From positions 1 to 5,162 of the forward strand of contig DNJQ01000094.1 of assembly GCA_003497225.1 (NCBI GenBank): a stretch of 5,162 nucleotides of DNA, written 5' to 3'. Origin of the DNA: Bacillota bacterium. Lineage in GTDB: Bacteria; Bacillota_I; Bacilli_A; RFN20; CAG-288. The first letter of the stretch is position 1, and each line of letters begins with the position of its first letter. Positions 3,455 through 5,162 of the stretch are shown in pieces. A program made the translations under genes and the position numbers. Below the pieces are notes generated by a model that worked only from the letters and a program-made list of their open reading frames with translations, was not told the origin of the DNA and did no database searches.

Positions 3455-5162
3455 TTAATCTATATGATAATCTGATATCTTTTTTAAGATGTCGCCGTAA
3501 TAAAGGCGAAATTCTGGGACTTCGAGATGATCAAGAATATATTCGCTATCTTTTAGTGCTCTTTCAAAAATCGCGCCATCCGTCACAAAATTTGCTACTT
3601 GAAGTTCGCTTTCACCTGATTGATTGGTTCCAGTTAAACTTCCCGCTCCACGGTTTTTTAAATCGAAAGAGGCGATTAAAAAACCATCGTCGTGATCAGC
3701 GAGATATTTTAAAGCTTCATAGCCATCACTATCTTCATCATCATCGTGAACAAGTAGCGCTAAGGCTCTTTCACCATTTCTTCCTATTCGGCCACGAAGT
3801 TGGTGAAGAGAAGATAAACCAAAACAAGAAGCAGAATAAATGATCATTAAGCAAGCCGATTGAATATCGATACCAACTTCAATGATTGAAGTTGCGACAA
3901 GAATAAGTTTTTTTCCACTTTTAAAATCAGAATAAATTTCATTTCTTTCTTCTTCCTTCATGCGGCCATGAAGTAAAGCGACATTATCTTCACCATATTC
4001 ACTAACCATTTTGGAATAAATAGTTTCAACAGCAATCTTTTTTCCTGAATTTCCTTCAACTATTTTGGGAGCGACGATAAAAACTTGTCTTTCAATTTCT
4101 AAAGCATGTTTTATCGCTTTGTGAATTGTAGGATCATTAGATTGAACAACGCGTGTTGTAACTTTTCTTTCAGAAACAACACCATTTCTTGAAGGAAATT
4201 CGTGAAGAGTAGAAACATCTAAGTCAGAATTCATAACTTTAGAAAGAGTTCTTGGAATAGGGGTTGCGCTCATCATCAGTAAATCAGTATTTATTCCTTT
4301 ATTAATGATGGCGTTTCTTTGTTCAACACCAAAGTTTTGTTGTTCATCAATAATGGCGAGATTTAAATTAGCGTATTTAATGTTTTCGCTTAAAAGCGAG
4401 TGGGTTCCAATAATTATATTGATTTCACCCGATTGAATACCTTTAAGGATTTTCTTTTTTTCACTTATTTTTAGTTTCCCTGTGAAAAGAGCAATATTAA
4501 TATTTGTATTAGCAAAAGTTTTTAAAGCGGAAGAAAAGTGTTGACTAGCTAAAATTTGCGTTGGGGCTAATAAAACTCCCTGTCCACCGCGCAGATAGTT
4601 CGCATATAAAGATAGGATAGCGACGATAGTTTTTCCTGTTCCAACATCACCTTGAAGAAGACGGTACATAATTTCGCTTTTATTCATATCATCAACTATT
4701 TCTTTTAAAGCGTAGCGCTGATCATATGTTAACTTAAAAGGTAAAGTTTGAATAAATTCTTTTATTTTAAGATTATCTATTTTATCATTAGTAAGTTTTT
4801 TTATCGTTTTTCTCGTTCTTTTTAAAACAGAAGTTGATAAACAGTAGCGCAAAGCTTCTTCATATTTAAAAACTCTTAAACCTTGGTTTAATTCTTCTTT
4901 AGATGAAGGAAAGTGAACATGTTCAAAAGCTTTGATTCTCGGCTCTAAGCGGTAGCAATTAACAAAAGTTTGAGGAACGACATCAAGAATATACATATAT
5001 CTATGATGTAAAATTCTTGATACTAACTGACTAAAAGCAGTTTGAGTGACCTGCTTAGGTAACATATATATAGGTTTTAATCTAGTTACTAAATAAGGGG
5101 AATCTTCATTGATCACAGTTTTAACCACATATGTTTTGGTCTTAGGTTTATATTTAGTTATT
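3455..5162 (-). CDS. recG: ATP-dependent DNA helicase RecG, N-terminus cut by window edge
   Basis: RecG is a monomeric superfamily 2 translocase that regresses stalled forks and unwinds Holliday junctions, D-loops and R-loops. The frame stays open to the right edge; the GTG at 5126-5128 is not the start, since in-frame coding continues above it. About 568 residues are present of a family length near 680, so roughly 110-130 residues of the wedge domain are outside. Numbering from that GTG: LKPIYMLPKQVTQTAF (17-32) belongs to the end of the wedge region. Helicase motifs are Walker A GDVGTGKT (160-167), APTQILASQH (188-197), GTHSLL (241-246), motif II DEQQNFGV (261-268), SATPIPRT (287-294), LLHGRM (385-390), VATSIIEVGIDI (411-422) and LHQLRGRIGR (441-450). 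The C-terminal DLKNRGAGSLTGTNQSG (489-505) corresponds to the translocation (TRG) motif. Motif II reads DEQQ where RecG normally has DEQH. It ends 90 bp before the HTH gene and is transcribed toward the origin. Confidence 0.95.
   Translation of the reverse strand, partial: ITKYKPKTKTYVVKTVINEDSPYLVTRLKPIYMLPKQVTQTAFSQLVSRILHHRYMYILDVVPQTFVNCYRLEPRIKAFEHVHFPSSKEELNQGLRVFKYEEALRYCLSTSVLKRTRKTIKKLTNDKIDNLKIKEFIQTLPFKLTYDQRYALKEIVDDMNKSEIMYRLLQGDVGTGKTIVAILSLYANYLRGGQGVLLAPTQILASQHFSSALKTFANTNINIALFTGKLKISEKKKILKGIQSGEINIIIGTHSLLSENIKYANLNLAIIDEQQNFGVEQRNAIINKGINTDLLMMSATPIPRTLSKVMNSDLDVSTLHEFPSRNGVVSERKVTTRVVQSNDPTIHKAIKHALEIERQVFIVAPKIVEGNSGKKIAVETIYSKMVSEYGEDNVALLHGRMKEEERNEIYSDFKSGKKLILVATSIIEVGIDIQSACLMIIYSASCFGLSSLHQLRGRIGRNGERALALLVHDDDEDSDGYEALKYLADHDDGFLIASFDLKNRGAGSLTGTNQSGESELQVANFVTDGAIFERALKDSEYILDHLEVPEFRLYYGDILKKISDYHID

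Noticed and set aside
5126..5128. GTG as the start of recG
   Set aside because: The frame is open above it to the window edge and the protein there would lack the RecG wedge domain; it is an internal valine.

Overview
The window carries a chromosomal replication-origin locus from a low-GC, Gram-positive-type bacterium. From start to end it reads: 3' end of dnaN (beta clamp), dnaA (initiator), a roughly 325-bp intergenic region packed with DnaA boxes, a small IS3-type helix-turn-helix gene, and recG, which runs off the right edge. All four genes lie on the minus strand, so transcription runs from high to low coordinates. Strong AGGAGG-like ribosome sites, high A+T content and the protein types suggest Bacillota/Mollicutes-related bacteria. 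The two tryptophan codons I could locate, one in dnaA and one in the HTH gene, are both UGG and all four stops are UAA, so nothing here requires the Mycoplasma code in which UGA means Trp. The exact lineage cannot be fixed from this window.

Layout. 1-52: unassigned edge sequence, perhaps the tail of a convergent plus-strand gene. 53-87: a near-symmetric hairpin with T-tracts on both sides, which ends dnaN (93-1211). 1212-1326: a very AT-rich dnaA-dnaN spacer with a DnaA box, an AT triplet run resembling DnaA-trio unwinding elements, and a possible dnaN promoter. 1327-2685: dnaA. 2686-3010: main DnaA-box cluster, the dnaA promoter and two intrinsic terminators. 3011-3364: the HTH gene. 3365-3454: a spacer with its promoter and ribosome site. 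3455-5162: recG, lacking its N-terminus at the window edge.

How it fits together. DnaA would bind the boxes on both sides of its own gene, giving a bipartite origin as in Bacillus subtilis, and could repress its own promoter, where a box overlaps the -35 element. DnaN follows as the clamp gene, probably partly co-transcribed. The dominant box here is TTTTCAACA or TTTTCCACA rather than the classical TTATCCACA. Two minus-strand terminators bracket the central box cluster and would shield it from transcription coming from recG and the HTH gene. The unusual points are recG plus an orphan transposase-like gene next to the origin, both pointing toward it; a terminator hairpin with a DnaA box in its loop; and altered motif residues in DnaA (Walker A) and RecG (motif II). 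I found no evidence for an entirely new multi-gene system; the novelty is in origin architecture.
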